This document shows, one piece after another, positions 1-9,304 of a stretch of 64,000 nt of DNA. Under the pieces are notes generated by a model that was not told where the DNA came from, did no database searches, and worked only from the letters and a program-made list of their open reading frames with translations. Positions within the stretch are counted from its first letter, which is position 1. Every line of letters starts with the position of its first letter. The translations under genes were made by a program, and so were the position numbers. The stretch is from Chitinophagales bacterium. GTDB lineage: Bacteria; Bacteroidota; Bacteroidia; Chitinophagales; JADIYW01. The stretch lies in the NCBI GenBank assembly GCA_020636545.1, contig JACJXS010000010.1, positions 124,001-188,000 of the forward strand. The letters run 5' to 3'.

Positions 1-1366
1 TTTCGCTTTTCCAACCTGGCATTGGCACAGAAGCAATTTGCTTATCTCTTATGGGTACTTTTCCTGAATTATAATAACCAATATTGCCTACAATATCTGC
101 ATAAACTATATTTAAACCAGGAGCTTGAATACACTCGACAGCTTTTACAAAATCATTCCAATCTCTTGCCTTGTTTAGATTGAACCAACCTTCAAACATT
201 TTTCCTGGTCGAAAAGCCATAGAACTTAATGTATATGCTTGTGCTTTATGGTTTGTAACATGAGAAATTAAAGTACCGTTTACTGTACTGATTACTTTTT
301 CAATATGTGGCATATTTTCCCCTTTGATATAGATTTTTTCTTCTATAATCTCTGAGTCCATAATTTTTCCATCATACATATAAGTTTTCATCGTTTCGTC
401 TGTAAATTTCTCTACATAAACATCTTCAATATCGGTAAAAGATAAAGTAATTCCCCAACCTATATTATCATTATGTCCAATCAATATCGCTGGAATTGCA
501 GGACAGGAAACGCCTGAAACATGGTAGTCTTTGGTGTGAATATGCATCTGATACCAAATATTCGGATTTTTAAGTGTTAGATGTGGGTCATTACATAAAT
601 ATGGCTTACCTGTTTTCGTTTTACTTCCATGAATTGTCCAAGCATTACTTCCACTTATTTTTGGAATATATGGCCCATTCATTGCATTGAATTTATTATC
701 AATACCAATGGTATTAAATTCTACACCTTTGGGTAAAGTTACTGGATTGTTTTCTGGATAAGAATTATCTAACTCCATAGCTGCATCTAATCCGACAAGT
801 TCTATCAGTTTCGCTCTAATGATTTCATCATACCAACCAAAAGTCAATAAAGATGACAACATTTTAGAAAAGGCACAAACATCAATAGGATTCCATAATT
901 CTGGTTTTAAGCCTAACAATTTATATTCTACAGGAAATTTTGAAGTATTATTTTGGATAAAAGCATTAACGCCGTTACAATATGCCTTCAGATAAGATTT
1001 TAAATCATCTGTCAATAACTCCCAATCTTTTTTGCCTATTCTATCATAACCAAAAGTTCGAGCTATACGGTCGGCATCTAAGGCATCTTTCCCGATAATT
1101 TCAGCTAATTTACCACGAGCCGCACGCCGATTCAAATCCATTTGCCACAATCTGTCTTGTGCATGAATGTAACCTTGAGCAAAAAGTGCATCTTCTAATT
1201 TATCTGTATAAATATGAGCAATTCCCCATTCATCACGTATAATTTCTACTTCATTGCTCAAGCCATCTACATAAATATTTCCGTCAATTTTGGGTAATGC
1301 AGCACGACTCATTTCTTTAATTATTGGTTTGAGTACTGTACCTGCTATATTATTGAGTACTGACAT
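1..1366 (-). CDS. Penicillin acylase family N-terminal nucleophile hydrolase, 3' end cut by window
   Basis: The reading frame runs from an ATG at 1366 off the left edge, giving about 455 residues. Family members are made as one precursor that cuts itself to expose an N-terminal serine, which then hydrolyses amides such as beta-lactam side chains or acyl-homoserine lactones. The hallmark G-SNAW motif lies near residue 240, with the Ser codon at 647-649; an NDPHL motif follows, as in the family. The N-terminus (MSVLNNIAGTVLK) is not an obvious signal peptide, unlike periplasmic penicillin acylases, so the location is uncertain. The C-terminal part lies outside the window and the substrate cannot be told. 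Confidence 0.88.
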   Translation of the reverse strand, partial: MSVLNNIAGTVLKPIIKEMSRAALPKIDGNIYVDGLSNEVEIIRDEWGIAHIYTDKLEDALFAQGYIHAQDRLWQMDLNRRAARGKLAEIIGKDALDADRIARTFGYDRIGKKDWELLTDDLKSYLKAYCNGVNAFIQNNTSKFPVEYKLLGLKPELWNPIDVCAFSKMLSSLLTFGWYDEIIRAKLIELVGLDAAMELDNSYPENNPVTLPKGVEFNTIGIDNKFNAMNGPYIPKISGSNAWTIHGSKTKTGKPYLCNDPHLTLKNPNIWYQMHIHTKDYHVSGVSCPAIPAILIGHNDNIGWGITLSFTDIEDVYVEKFTDETMKTYMYDGKIMDSEIIEEKIYIKGENMPHIEKVISTVNGTLISHVTNHKAQAYTLSSMAFRPGKMFEGWFNLNKARDWNDFVKAVECIQAPGLNIVYADIVGNIGYYNSGKVPIRDKQIASVPMPGWKSE

Positions 1367-1517
1367 GGTTTTCTATTTGTTTGGAAAATAAAGATAAACT
1401 AAATTGTAGAAATTATTGGATTTTATTATTCAATATTACTTTAATAGACAACATCTATTTGAATAAATTTTAGGGCAATGCAATATTCTATTTGTCAAAA
1501 TATTAATTGTCCCAATC

Positions 1518-1817
1518 TTAATCGTTCAGCCTATTTTCAATATCTATTTGTTAATGCAATATTCTAATTATTTCAACTAAATTTTCTTTTGTATTGATTT
1601 TGTAAAAAATAAAATGTGATTTTACCTTTGAACGAAAATAGCCCATTCTAATATGGCTATAATCCTTTTCTTAATTTGGATTTTCGATTATGAATTCAAT
1701 TTCATCAAAAATCAAGTCATAATATCGGTCAGCTTGTTCTTTTGACCAAGTTATGAAAGTATAAAGCCAAATATTTTCAAGGTCGTTTTGAGCTTCATTA
1801 CTAATTTTATACTTCAT
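1518..1817 (-). pseudogene. parE: ParE/RelE-family toxin pseudogene (two in-frame TAA codons)
   Basis: Read without any frameshift, the 99 codons give a full ParE-type toxin: start MKYKISNEAQNDLENIW, then a TWS-EQAD-YY segment, then HFIFYKI and EIIRILH near the end, all at the usual places. Codon 49 (1671-1673) and codon 89 (1551-1553) are TAA. Each needs only one base change from a sense codon such as TTA or CAA. The toxin is therefore dead. The ATG overlaps the last base of the parD stop (TAATG), the usual antitoxin-toxin coupling. The family assignment rests on recalled motifs. Intact ParE poisons gyrase. Confidence 0.8.
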
Positions 1818-2067
1818 TATTTTACAAGATGTTTTTGATGAAGTTTGTTCAAAAAGTTATCTTTATTAAAGTTTTTTTACAAATCCAGATTTCTCTCCTT
1901 TTTTAAGTTCGTTAATAAGTTCGCTTTTTTTTAGACTCTTCATATTCAAACATTCTTAAAGCAGCTCGCACTACTTCACTTGCGGAAGAAAATTTTCCAG
2001 ATTGGACTTGTTTATTAATAAAGTTATCAAAATAATCTCCTAATAATATCGATGTATTTTTAGCCAT
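1817..2067 (-). pseudogene. parD: ParD-family antitoxin pseudogene (two homopolymer frameshifts)
   Basis: The first frame reads MAKNTSILLGDYFDNF..SASEVVRAALRMFE, a ribbon-helix-helix antitoxin N-terminus, then runs into KKKRTY-stop. Removing one base from the A8 run (1925-1932) restores SELINELKKGEKSGF. Removing a second from the A7 run (1872-1878) restores NFNKDNFLNKLHQKHLVK, ending on the TAA that overlaps parE. The span is 251 bases, two more than 83 codons, which fits two +1 insertions. Homopolymer indels can be assembly errors, but parE just downstream carries two substitutions to stop, which are not typical homopolymer errors. The module is most likely decayed. Confidence 0.78.
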
Positions 2068-2087
2068 AATTCTAATCTTTGCTTAAA

Positions 2088-2106
2088 GATACCAAATATT
2101 GGTATC
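2088..2106. promoter_or_regulatory. Palindromic operator of the decayed parDE module
   Basis: A perfect inverted repeat, GATACCAA-ATA-TTGGTATC, sits 21 bases upstream of the parD ATG and overlaps a near-consensus minus-strand promoter box (TATCTTTA). ParD ribbon-helix-helix proteins bind such palindromes to repress their own operon. The role as an operator is inferred from position and symmetry. Confidence 0.6.
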
Positions 2107-2227
2107 CATTGCAACAATTATCCGTTAAATTTTAGGATAATTATTTCAAACTATTTACATTAATTGTTCATATAGCTTTTCGATGAAGCCGAAATTTCGC
2201 ACATATATTGAATAGAATTCCTAGTAA

Positions 2228-3157
2228 TTATGAATATCTCTCAAGACATTGAATAATAATTTCCTCTGCATTTTGAGGTGCGTCGATTGGTTCAAAAGTT
2301 TTACCTAAAATATGTTCGTATAACTCAATATATCTTTTAGAAATATTTTCAATAACTTCTGGTGTCATCTGTGGAACAGTTTGTCCTTCTTTACCCATAA
2401 AATCATTAGCAATCAACCATTCGCGTACAAATTCCTTTGACAACTGTTTTTGTGGCTCTCCTTTTTCTAATCTTTCTTCATAGCCATCAGCATAAAAATA
2501 TCTTGAAGAATCGGGCGTATGAATTTCATCCATCAAAAATATTTGATTCCCAATTTTCCCAAATTCATATTTTGTATCCACTAAAATTAAGTGATGTTCC
2601 TTTGCCAAATCTGTACCTCGTTGATAAATTGCGTGTGTGTATTCTACCAATTGCTCATAATCCGCTAACGATGCTATCCCATTTGCAATAATTTCTTCTT
2701 TAGAAATATCTTCATCATGACCAGCAGAAGCTTTTGTCGTTGGTGTAATAATAGGCTGTTCTAGCTTTTGATTTTCAACTAATCCATCTGGAAGTGTAAC
2801 ACCACAAATTGTTCTGATGCCATTTTTATATGCTCGCCAAGCTGAACCTGCTAAATAACCACGAATCACCATCTCCAATTTAAAAGGCTCACATTTTCTG
2901 CCTATAGTAACATTTGGTAATGGAACTTCCAATACCCAGTTTGGCAATATATCAATGGTTTGTGCTAAATGATGATTGGCAATTTCATTCAAAATTTGTC
3001 CTTTATAAGGAATTGGTTTTGGTAAGATAACATCAAATGCAGAAATCCTATCAGAAACAACCATGACCATCAAATCATTATTAATCGTATAAACATCACG
3101 TACTTTTCCGCTATAAAAATTAGTTTGATTTGGAAATTGGAAATTAGTTAAATTCAT
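2228..3157 (-). CDS. purC: Phosphoribosylaminoimidazole-succinocarboxamide synthase (SAICAR synthase)
   Basis: Joins CAIR and aspartate with ATP to form SAICAR in de novo purine synthesis, in the cytoplasm. The SAICAR synthetase signature is present: the GKVRDVY ATP loop near residue 18, EMVIRGYLAGSAW near 95-107, and LVDTKYEFGK near 192-201, followed by MDEIHTPDSSRY. At 309 residues it is the longer form usual in Bacteroidota and eukaryotes rather than the ~240-residue enterobacterial form. It lies 9 bases downstream of phoH on the same strand, so the two are probably co-transcribed. purK, a neighbouring step in the pathway, is far away at 33.4 kb. Confidence 0.95.
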   Translation of the reverse strand: MNLTNFQFPNQTNFYSGKVRDVYTINNDLMVMVVSDRISAFDVILPKPIPYKGQILNEIANHHLAQTIDILPNWVLEVPLPNVTIGRKCEPFKLEMVIRGYLAGSAWRAYKNGIRTICGVTLPDGLVENQKLEQPIITPTTKASAGHDEDISKEEIIANGIASLADYEQLVEYTHAIYQRGTDLAKEHHLILVDTKYEFGKIGNQIFLMDEIHTPDSSRYFYADGYEERLEKGEPQKQLSKEFVREWLIANDFMGKEGQTVPQMTPEVIENISKRYIELYEHILGKTFEPIDAPQNAEEIIIQCLERYS

Positions 3158-3166
3158 TTATCTAAA

Positions 3167-4171
3167 TTATACTTTTTCTGAATTTTCGTGTGTTGCTTTT
3201 TCTTTATCTTTTAAAGTATCAATTCTATCCTTTTCTTTATCAAAAGCTTTGATAATTGCTTTTACCAATCGATGCCGAACAACATCTTCCTCTGTCAATT
3301 TTATAATACCGATACCTTGAATATTTTTTAAAATTTCTACTGTACTTTTCAATCCAGACTGTTGATTTTTAGGCAAATCTATTTGTGATAAATCTCCAGT
3401 AATGATACATTTTGCTGAAGGTCCAATCCTCGTTAGAAACATTTTAAGTTGTAATTGCGTCGCATTTTGTGCTTCATCTAGAATCATAAAAGCATGATCT
3501 AAAGTACGACCTCTCATATAAGCCAAAGGGGCCACTTCTATTATTCTATTTTGCATAAAATATGCTAACTTATCAGTTGGTATCATATCATCTAATGCAT
3601 CATACAATGGACGTAAATAAGGGTCTACTTTATCTTTTAAATCTCCTGGTAAGAAGCCCAGATTTTCACCTGCTTCAACTGCTGGTCGTGTTAAGATAAT
3701 TTTCTTAACTGTTTTATTTTTCAAAGCACGTACAGCCAAAGCCACAGCAGTGTATGTTTTTCCAGTTCCAGCTGGTCCAATTGCAAATAAAATATCATTC
3801 TCAGATGATAAATCAACCATATTTTGTTGATTGGTAGTTCTAGCTTTGATTAGTAAGCCATTATTTCCATGTACCAACACATTATCTTTGAATTGAGGAA
3901 AAACAGTTTCGTACGGATTTTCTTCATTCAGAATATCAACGATATGCTCTTCTGTAATTTTACCATAACGTTCTAAATATTCAACCAATAATTTTATTTT
4001 TTGCTCAAATTCTACTAAATCATCTTGATTGCCAATAGCAATAATTTTATTACCACGTGCTACAATATTTAACTTGTTAAATATCTTTTTAATGATTTTT
4101 AGTTTACCTTCATTATACCCCAAAAAATCTATTGGATCTATTGTATCTAATTTAATTGTTAGTTCGCTCAA
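3167..4171 (-). CDS. PhoH-family ATPase
   Basis: A 334-residue PhoH-like P-loop ATPase. The Walker A motif GPAGTGKT is at residues 132-139 and the Walker B segment FMILDEAQN at 228-236; TRPAVEAGENLGFLPGDL between them is typical of PhoH. The ~110 residues before the ATPase are charged and include an EEHI..IL stretch as in YbeZ-type proteins. PhoH proteins are linked to RNA metabolism and ribosome maturation, often with YbeY; no ybeY is seen here. The start is divergent from the next gene, with only 41 bases between the two start codons. The C-terminus is a lysine/glutamate-rich tail. Confidence 0.9.
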   Translation of the reverse strand: MSELTIKLDTIDPIDFLGYNEGKLKIIKKIFNKLNIVARGNKIIAIGNQDDLVEFEQKIKLLVEYLERYGKITEEHIVDILNEENPYETVFPQFKDNVLVHGNNGLLIKARTTNQQNMVDLSSENDILFAIGPAGTGKTYTAVALAVRALKNKTVKKIILTRPAVEAGENLGFLPGDLKDKVDPYLRPLYDALDDMIPTDKLAYFMQNRIIEVAPLAYMRGRTLDHAFMILDEAQNATQLQLKMFLTRIGPSAKCIITGDLSQIDLPKNQQSGLKSTVEILKNIQGIGIIKLTEEDVVRHRLVKAIIKAFDKEKDRIDTLKDKEKATHENSEKV

Positions 4172-4212
4172 TTATTCCTATTTTAGTACTTGAAATTAAC
4201 TTTTTTTACAGA

Positions 4213-4974
4213 ATGGCGATAATTACTTTATTAACAGACTTTAGCGATAAAGATTATTATGTTAGTATATTTAAAGGTGACTTGCTTACAACTTGTCCAT
4301 CTGTTCAAATTGTAGATATTTCAAATTCAATTCCTTCTTATGATATTTATGCCGCAGCTTTATTTTTAAAAAGCACTTATCATCATTTTCCAAAAAATAC
4401 TATACATATTATTCGTGTTTTTGAAAAGGGCATTAAACATCAACAATTATTGGCAATGAAATATAAAGATTATTATTTTATTGCTCCTGACAACGGCATT
4501 TTGACTTTAGCATTGGAGGAGAAACCTGATTTGATGGTTAGAATTGATGATTTACAATTAAAAACATTAGATGAATATTATTGTAGAGTAGTTAAAGAAA
4601 TTGTTTTCAATAACAATATTGGTAGCATTGGCAAAGCTACAAACGATTATGTAGTATTGAAAGATTTCAAACCTGCTTTAAACAATGACAATATAGAAGG
4701 TCAAGTTATTTATATAGATAGTTTTGGAAATGTGATAAGCAATATCAGAAAAAAAGATATAGAAGAATATGGCGACGATATAAATTTTAGGATATATTAT
4801 AGAAGAAAGGATTATATCGATAAATTTGTAAATAATTATGCTGATGTTCCACGAGGAATGGCAATGGCTTATTTTAATTCTGTTGGTTATTTAGAAATTG
4901 GTATAAATTATGGACCTGCTGCACAATTATTAGGATTAAAGATTGGCTCACTTATAAAAATTGAAATAATATGA
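4213..4974 (+). CDS. SAM hydroxide adenosyltransferase (DUF62) family protein
   Basis: The start MAIITLLTDFSDKDYYV matches the family opening (TLTTDFGLKDxYV), so the ATG at 4213 is chosen over the longer frame from 4156. The product has 253 residues. Family enzymes hydrolyse S-adenosylmethionine to adenosine and methionine and are related to fluorinase and chlorinase. The APDNGIL segment and a C-terminal domain with YIDSFGNVISNI and a final GxxIKI strand fit the fold. The usual HGRD-type active-site loop is not recognisable (the region reads YYCRVVKEIVF), so catalysis is uncertain. The stop overlaps the next start by four bases (ATGA). Confidence 0.82.
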   Translation: MAIITLLTDFSDKDYYVSIFKGDLLTTCPSVQIVDISNSIPSYDIYAAALFLKSTYHHFPKNTIHIIRVFEKGIKHQQLLAMKYKDYYFIAPDNGILTLALEEKPDLMVRIDDLQLKTLDEYYCRVVKEIVFNNNIGSIGKATNDYVVLKDFKPALNNDNIEGQVIYIDSFGNVISNIRKKDIEEYGDDINFRIYYRRKDYIDKFVNNYADVPRGMAMAYFNSVGYLEIGINYGPAAQLLGLKIGSLIKIEII

Positions 4975-5264
4975 TTACAAGAATCGTAAAATTAACGATG
5001 GCTGAAGAAAATATAGATATATTCAAAACCTATTTTGATACCGTATGCAATACAATTAGAAATCAGCCAGGCTGCCACAAATTACAAGTTTGGCAAGATA
5101 TTCACCACCCACAAATATTTTTCACTTATAGTATTTGGGATAGCGAAGATGATTTAGATAAATATAGATATTCTGATTTTTTTGCAGTGTTTTGGAAAAC
5201 TGTAAAACCTTGGTTCGGTGCAAAGGCTGAGGTATGGAGTTTTGATGTCTTAATGGATTTATAA
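4971..5264 (+). CDS. Antibiotic biosynthesis monooxygenase (ABM) domain protein, quinol monooxygenase-like
   Basis: A 97-residue single-domain protein with a ferredoxin-like ABM fold. It begins ITRIVKLTM, has the NQPGCHKLQVWQD segment, and has a SIWDSEDDLDKYRYSDFF helix, the usual pattern of YgiN/HmoB-like proteins. These dimerise and act on quinols, aromatic substrates or heme; which one cannot be told. It is translationally coupled (ATGA overlap) to the SAM hydroxide adenosyltransferase gene. Its 3' end overlaps the convergent nnrDE gene by six bases. Confidence 0.85.
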   Translation: MITRIVKLTMAEENIDIFKTYFDTVCNTIRNQPGCHKLQVWQDIHHPQIFFTYSIWDSEDDLDKYRYSDFFAVFWKTVKPWFGAKAEVWSFDVLMDL

Positions 5265-6767
5265 ATTATCCAATTGCTTATAAGCATTTCCAATATGCTC
5301 AATTATATCCGATGCTATCAAACTATGTGGATGGGAAATTGAACTAGCGATATCGCCTGATAGTCCATGTAAATAAACACCTAAAATTGTAGCATTAATT
5401 GGTGTGTAACCTTGAGCCAAAAGAGATGCAATTATACCAGACAATACATCACCAGAACCACCTGTTGCCATTCCCCAATTTCCTGTGCTATTGAAATAAA
5501 TATTATCATCAGGACAAATAATAGTCGAAAAAGCTCCCTTTATCAATATAATAATTTGATATTGCTTTGCAACAATTCTCACTTTCTCTATTTTTTCATA
5601 ATCATTTGTCCAAGGTCCAATTAATCGTTCTAATTCCTTGGGATGTGGTGTTAAAACACTACCTTTTGGAATATAATGAAATGGTTCATTCGTTTCGGAT
5701 AAGATATTCAAAGCATCAGCATCTAAAACTAAAGGCGTTGTTGGACTAGAAATTAAAAAACTCAATAATGCATTTTGGGTGGCTTCATTTCTTCCCAATC
5801 CCATTCCTATTGCAATTGCATTAAAATTTGATGTCTGAGGTATTATGCTTATCCAATTGGTTGCTTCATCTGCCATACACATCGCTTCAGGAAAATTTGT
5901 TTGCACAATTTCATAACCACATTTTGGAACTGCACATGTAACTAGACCACAACCCGTTTTCAAAGCGGCTTTTGTTGTTAAAATTGGAGCTCCAATACTT
6001 CCATAATTCCCTCCAACTACTAATACATGACCAAATGTGCCTTTATGTGCAAATACATTAGGCAATTTCAATAACTTTTTAATGAATTTTTCTTTAATGT
6101 AATAAATATTTGTAGGCGTTTCTGTAATACTTTCCTTATCCAATCCAATATCTAAAACTTTAAAATCCTTTGCATATTCTTGATTTTCTGGAAGCAATAG
6201 GGATAACTTAGGCGATTGCAAGGTAAACACTAAATCTGCGGACAAACAAGTCGCATTTTCGCACATTGGAAAGCCATCTAATAAGCCACTTGGCATATCT
6301 AAAGCAAATATTTTTTTAGGCTGTGCTACTTTTATTTGTTTAAAAATATTATTCCAAATAGGTTCTAAAACACGATTCAATCCAGAGCCAAAAAGAGCGT
6401 CTATATAAATTGCATTGGTTGGTAGTTGCAAAGTATCATGCAGTTCAAAAAAATGAATTTTAGTTTGAGTGGCAACCAACAATTCTTGATTTCTAATATT
6501 ATCAGGGCTATAATTTTCAGATTTTAATAAAAAAACTTGTACGCTATATTTCTGAGCCATCATTCTTGCAACAGCCAAACCATCTCCACCATTATTGCCA
6601 CTTCCACACAAAAATAGTATTGGAACCTTAGGTGAAATATTTTGCTCTAATATAGCTTTAAATAATTCTATTGAAGCATTCTCCATTAATTCCCAAGAAT
6701 TGGAATATTTTTTCTGAATAGTTAATCTATCCAATTCTTTCATTTGATGTGTACTAAAAATCTTCAT
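5259..6767 (-). CDS. nnrDE: Bifunctional NAD(P)H-hydrate epimerase / ADP-dependent NAD(P)H-hydrate dehydratase
   Basis: Repairs NADHX and NADPHX, the hydrated forms of damaged nicotinamide cofactors. The N-terminal YjeF-N epimerase domain (about 1-215) contains GSGNNGGDGLAVAR. The C-terminal ribokinase-like dehydratase domain (about 225-502) has VVGGNYGSIGAP, LDADALNIL, TPHPKELERL and the TGGSGDVLSGIIA anion-hole loop. The length of 502 is normal for the fused form. Convergent with and slightly overlapping the ABM gene; 47 bases separate its start from pyrD upstream. Confidence 0.95.
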   Translation of the reverse strand: MKIFSTHQMKELDRLTIQKKYSNSWELMENASIELFKAILEQNISPKVPILFLCGSGNNGGDGLAVARMMAQKYSVQVFLLKSENYSPDNIRNQELLVATQTKIHFFELHDTLQLPTNAIYIDALFGSGLNRVLEPIWNNIFKQIKVAQPKKIFALDMPSGLLDGFPMCENATCLSADLVFTLQSPKLSLLLPENQEYAKDFKVLDIGLDKESITETPTNIYYIKEKFIKKLLKLPNVFAHKGTFGHVLVVGGNYGSIGAPILTTKAALKTGCGLVTCAVPKCGYEIVQTNFPEAMCMADEATNWISIIPQTSNFNAIAIGMGLGRNEATQNALLSFLISSPTTPLVLDADALNILSETNEPFHYIPKGSVLTPHPKELERLIGPWTNDYEKIEKVRIVAKQYQIIILIKGAFSTIICPDDNIYFNSTGNWGMATGGSGDVLSGIIASLLAQGYTPINATILGVYLHGLSGDIASSISHPHSLIASDIIEHIGNAYKQLDNL

Positions 6768-6814
6768 TTATATTTTAAAAGATAAATCAGAATAGCCTTT
6801 TATAAACGAAAAAA

Positions 6815-7879
6815 CTATGATTTTGTTTCTAAGATTTTTTGATTAATTTCTTTGACCAAATCTAAACCTTTATAAATAAATCCAGAATATAATTGAACTA
6901 AGCTTGCACCAGCATTAATTTTTTCTATTGCATCTTGAGCCGTCATAATGCCACCAACTGCAATAATTGGTAGTTTACCTTCTGTCTTTTCAGAAAGGTA
7001 TTGAATAACTTCAGTAGCTTTTTTAGTAAGAGGCCTCCCACTCAATCCGCCTGCTCCAATTTGTTCAATAGCTGCTTGATTAATACTTAATCCATCACGA
7101 GTTATTGTAGTATTGGTTGCGATAATTCCGCTTAATTTTGTTGCTGTTATCACTTCAATAATTTCGTCTAATTGAGTAAAACTTAAATCTGGTGCAATTT
7201 TTAGTAAAATAGGCTTAGGTGTTTGTTTTTTGTTATTTTCCAATTGAAGTGCAGTAAGTAAATTCTCGAGAGGTTCTCTTTCTTGTAAATCTCTCAAATT
7301 GGGTGTATTTGGTGAACTAATATTCACTACAAAATAATCTACTACATCATATAAAATATGATAACATTTGATATAATCATCTACCGCATTTTCATTAGGT
7401 GTTACTTTATTTTTGCCAATATTTCCACCTATCAAAATATTCCTATTTTTAAGTTTTATTAATTGAGAAGAAAGAATATTTTGCCTTACGATTTCTGCAC
7501 CTTCATTATTAAAACCCATTCTATTAATAATTGCCTCATCTTGGATAATTCTAAACAATCTAGGTTTATCATTTCCTGGTTGAGCCAATGGTGTAACTGT
7601 TCCAATTTCAATAAAACCAAAACCCATTGCAGCAAAAGCATCAATACATTCAGCATTTTTATCTAATCCAGCTGCAAGTCCAACAGGATTTTTAAAGGTC
7701 AGACCAAATACATTTCGTTCTAATCTTTTATCTTCAATCTGATATAAAGCCCTTAAAGTACTTTTAGCAAAAGGCAATTTTATAGTTCTTTTAAGCATCT
7801 TTAAAGTAAAATGATGTGCAGCTTCAGCATCCATTTTAAACAAGAAAAAGCGTGGAAGTTTATATAAATTTTTAAGCAT
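6815..7879 (-). CDS. pyrD: Dihydroorotate dehydrogenase (quinone), class 2
   Basis: Oxidises dihydroorotate to orotate in pyrimidine synthesis, passing electrons through FMN to membrane quinone. The N-terminal helix MLKNLYKLPRFFLFKMDAEAAHHF is the class-2 membrane-associating segment. FMN and substrate motifs follow: GLAAGLDKNAE, FNNEGAE, NISSPNTPNLRDLQ, IATNTT and GGIMTAQDA. I place the start at 7879 (354 residues), matching the family's N-terminus. An in-frame ATG at 7921 exists, but a good -7 promoter box (7903-7910) lies inside that extension, so the longer form would start upstream of the likely transcript. Confidence 0.93.
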   Translation of the reverse strand: MLKNLYKLPRFFLFKMDAEAAHHFTLKMLKRTIKLPFAKSTLRALYQIEDKRLERNVFGLTFKNPVGLAAGLDKNAECIDAFAAMGFGFIEIGTVTPLAQPGNDKPRLFRIIQDEAIINRMGFNNEGAEIVRQNILSSQLIKLKNRNILIGGNIGKNKVTPNENAVDDYIKCYHILYDVVDYFVVNISSPNTPNLRDLQEREPLENLLTALQLENNKKQTPKPILLKIAPDLSFTQLDEIIEVITATKLSGIIATNTTITRDGLSINQAAIEQIGAGGLSGRPLTKKATEVIQYLSEKTEGKLPIIAVGGIMTAQDAIEKINAGASLVQLYSGFIYKGLDLVKEINQKILETKS

Positions 7880-7902
7880 TATCCGTTTAAGTTTGTATTG
7901 CA

Positions 7903-7910
7903 CAAAGATA
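7903..7910 (-). promoter_or_regulatory. Bacteroidota -7 promoter element (TATCTTTG) for pyrD
   Basis: TATCTTTG on the minus strand fits TAnnTTTG and lies 23 bases upstream of the chosen pyrD ATG. It decides the start choice, because the alternative ATG at 7921 is upstream of the predicted transcript. A convincing -33 box at the right distance was not seen. Confidence 0.5.
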
Positions 7911-8067
7911 TTATTATTCATTTATCTGGAAATCAAAACTATATTAACTTGTTTGTTGATTGATGTTAATTTATTTTCGCTTAGTCGCCAAAATTTGTAA
8001 TTTTGATGTATGTTTCTGCTAATTCTACAATCAAACACACCTATTCATTTATTTAAAAGACATTCTT

Positions 8068-9273
8068 ATGAACACAAAAAAAAGAAGTTTTGAATCTATT
8101 TGCATTAAAGATGAAATGATTGAAAACCACCACGCTCACGTATTGCCCATTTATGCAACTTCAACTTTTGTATATGAAGATATTGAAAAAGCAATGGATT
8201 ATTTTAAAGGAAAATCTGACACACATGCGTATTCAAGAATGAGCAACCCAACACCAGATTTTGTAGCTAAAAAGATTGCTAGATTAGAAGGTTTTGATGA
8301 GACTAAGAGCCTAGAAACATTTGGTGTTCTGTTTGGTTCAGGAATGGCTGCGATTAGTTCCGCAATTTTGGCTTGCATTGAAGCAGGACAAAAAGTTATA
8401 ACAACAAATAATATTTATGGAACTAGCAACCAGTTTTTAGCATCAACCTTACAAACATTAAGCGTTGGATTAGTTTATTCTGATTTGAAAGATATGCAGC
8501 TTCTTGAGCAACAATTACTCGCAGACAAAAGTATCAAAGTCATTTATATTGAAACGCCCACCAATCCAACTTTAGAATGTTACGACTTGAAATCTATTGC
8601 AACTATTGCAAAAAAATATCAAGTTTACACTATTGTAGATAATACTTTTTCAACGCCTTACTTACAACGTCCATTGACTTTAGGCTTTGACATCGTTGTA
8701 CATTCTGGAACCAAATTTCTGAATGGACATGGAACTGGAATTTCGGGTGTAGCAGTTACTACAGATGAAGAATTATACAAAAAAATCAACCAAAATAAAA
8801 AAGTTTTTGGTGGCATTTGTTCTCCATTTGAAGCTTATCTATTAAATAATGGCATCCGTACTTTAAGTTTAAGAATGAAACAGCATCAAGCCAATGCTCA
8901 ACAATTAGCTGAATTCTTAGAGCAACATCCAAAAATTACTAAAGTAAATTATTTAGGATTAAAAAGTCATGCAGACCACGAATTAGCAAAGCAACAAATG
9001 TTTGGGTTTGGTGGTATGTTGAGTTTTGAAATTGATGGAAATTTCGATACTGCAATTCATTTTATGAAGCAGATTCAATTTTGTACCGTAACTGCAACAC
9101 TTGGCACCACTGATACTTTACTTACTCACTCTGCAAGTACAAGTCATTCAAATGTACCATCTGAACAGCGAAAAGCAGCAGGCATTTCTGATAGTTTAAT
9201 TAGATGTTCTGTTGGTATTGAAGCCATACAAGATGTTATTGATGATATTCAGAATGCTCTGTCAAAAATATAA
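8068..9273 (+). CDS. Cys/Met metabolism PLP-dependent enzyme (gamma-synthase/lyase family)
   Basis: A 401-residue fold-type I PLP enzyme of sulfur amino-acid metabolism. The PLP lysine is in SGTKFLNGHG (K216), and the phosphate-binding Tyr and Arg are in HAYSRMSNPT (Y55, R57). The GSGMAAISS and DNTFSTPYLQRP motifs are family-typical. The loop that carries a catalytic Cys in methionine gamma-lyases reads NIYGTSNQF, with Thr, which argues against a classic methionine gamma-lyase. Cystathionine gamma-synthase, cystathionine lyase or an O-acylhomoserine sulfhydrylase all remain possible. The nearby sulfite reductase agrees with a role in sulfur assimilation. Confidence 0.88.
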   Translation: MNTKKRSFESICIKDEMIENHHAHVLPIYATSTFVYEDIEKAMDYFKGKSDTHAYSRMSNPTPDFVAKKIARLEGFDETKSLETFGVLFGSGMAAISSAILACIEAGQKVITTNNIYGTSNQFLASTLQTLSVGLVYSDLKDMQLLEQQLLADKSIKVIYIETPTNPTLECYDLKSIATIAKKYQVYTIVDNTFSTPYLQRPLTLGFDIVVHSGTKFLNGHGTGISGVAVTTDEELYKKINQNKKVFGGICSPFEAYLLNNGIRTLSLRMKQHQANAQQLAEFLEQHPKITKVNYLGLKSHADHELAKQQMFGFGGMLSFEIDGNFDTAIHFMKQIQFCTVTATLGTTDTLLTHSASTSHSNVPSEQRKAAGISDSLIRCSVGIEAIQDVIDDIQNALSKI

Positions 9274-9304
9274 TCGGTAGAAATTTATAATAGAATAAGA
9301 ATAA

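Noticed and set aside
1395..1500. Second partial copy of the parE 3' end (AATGCAATATTCTA near 1476)
   Set aside because: Only a short AT-rich match; not enough to call a duplication.
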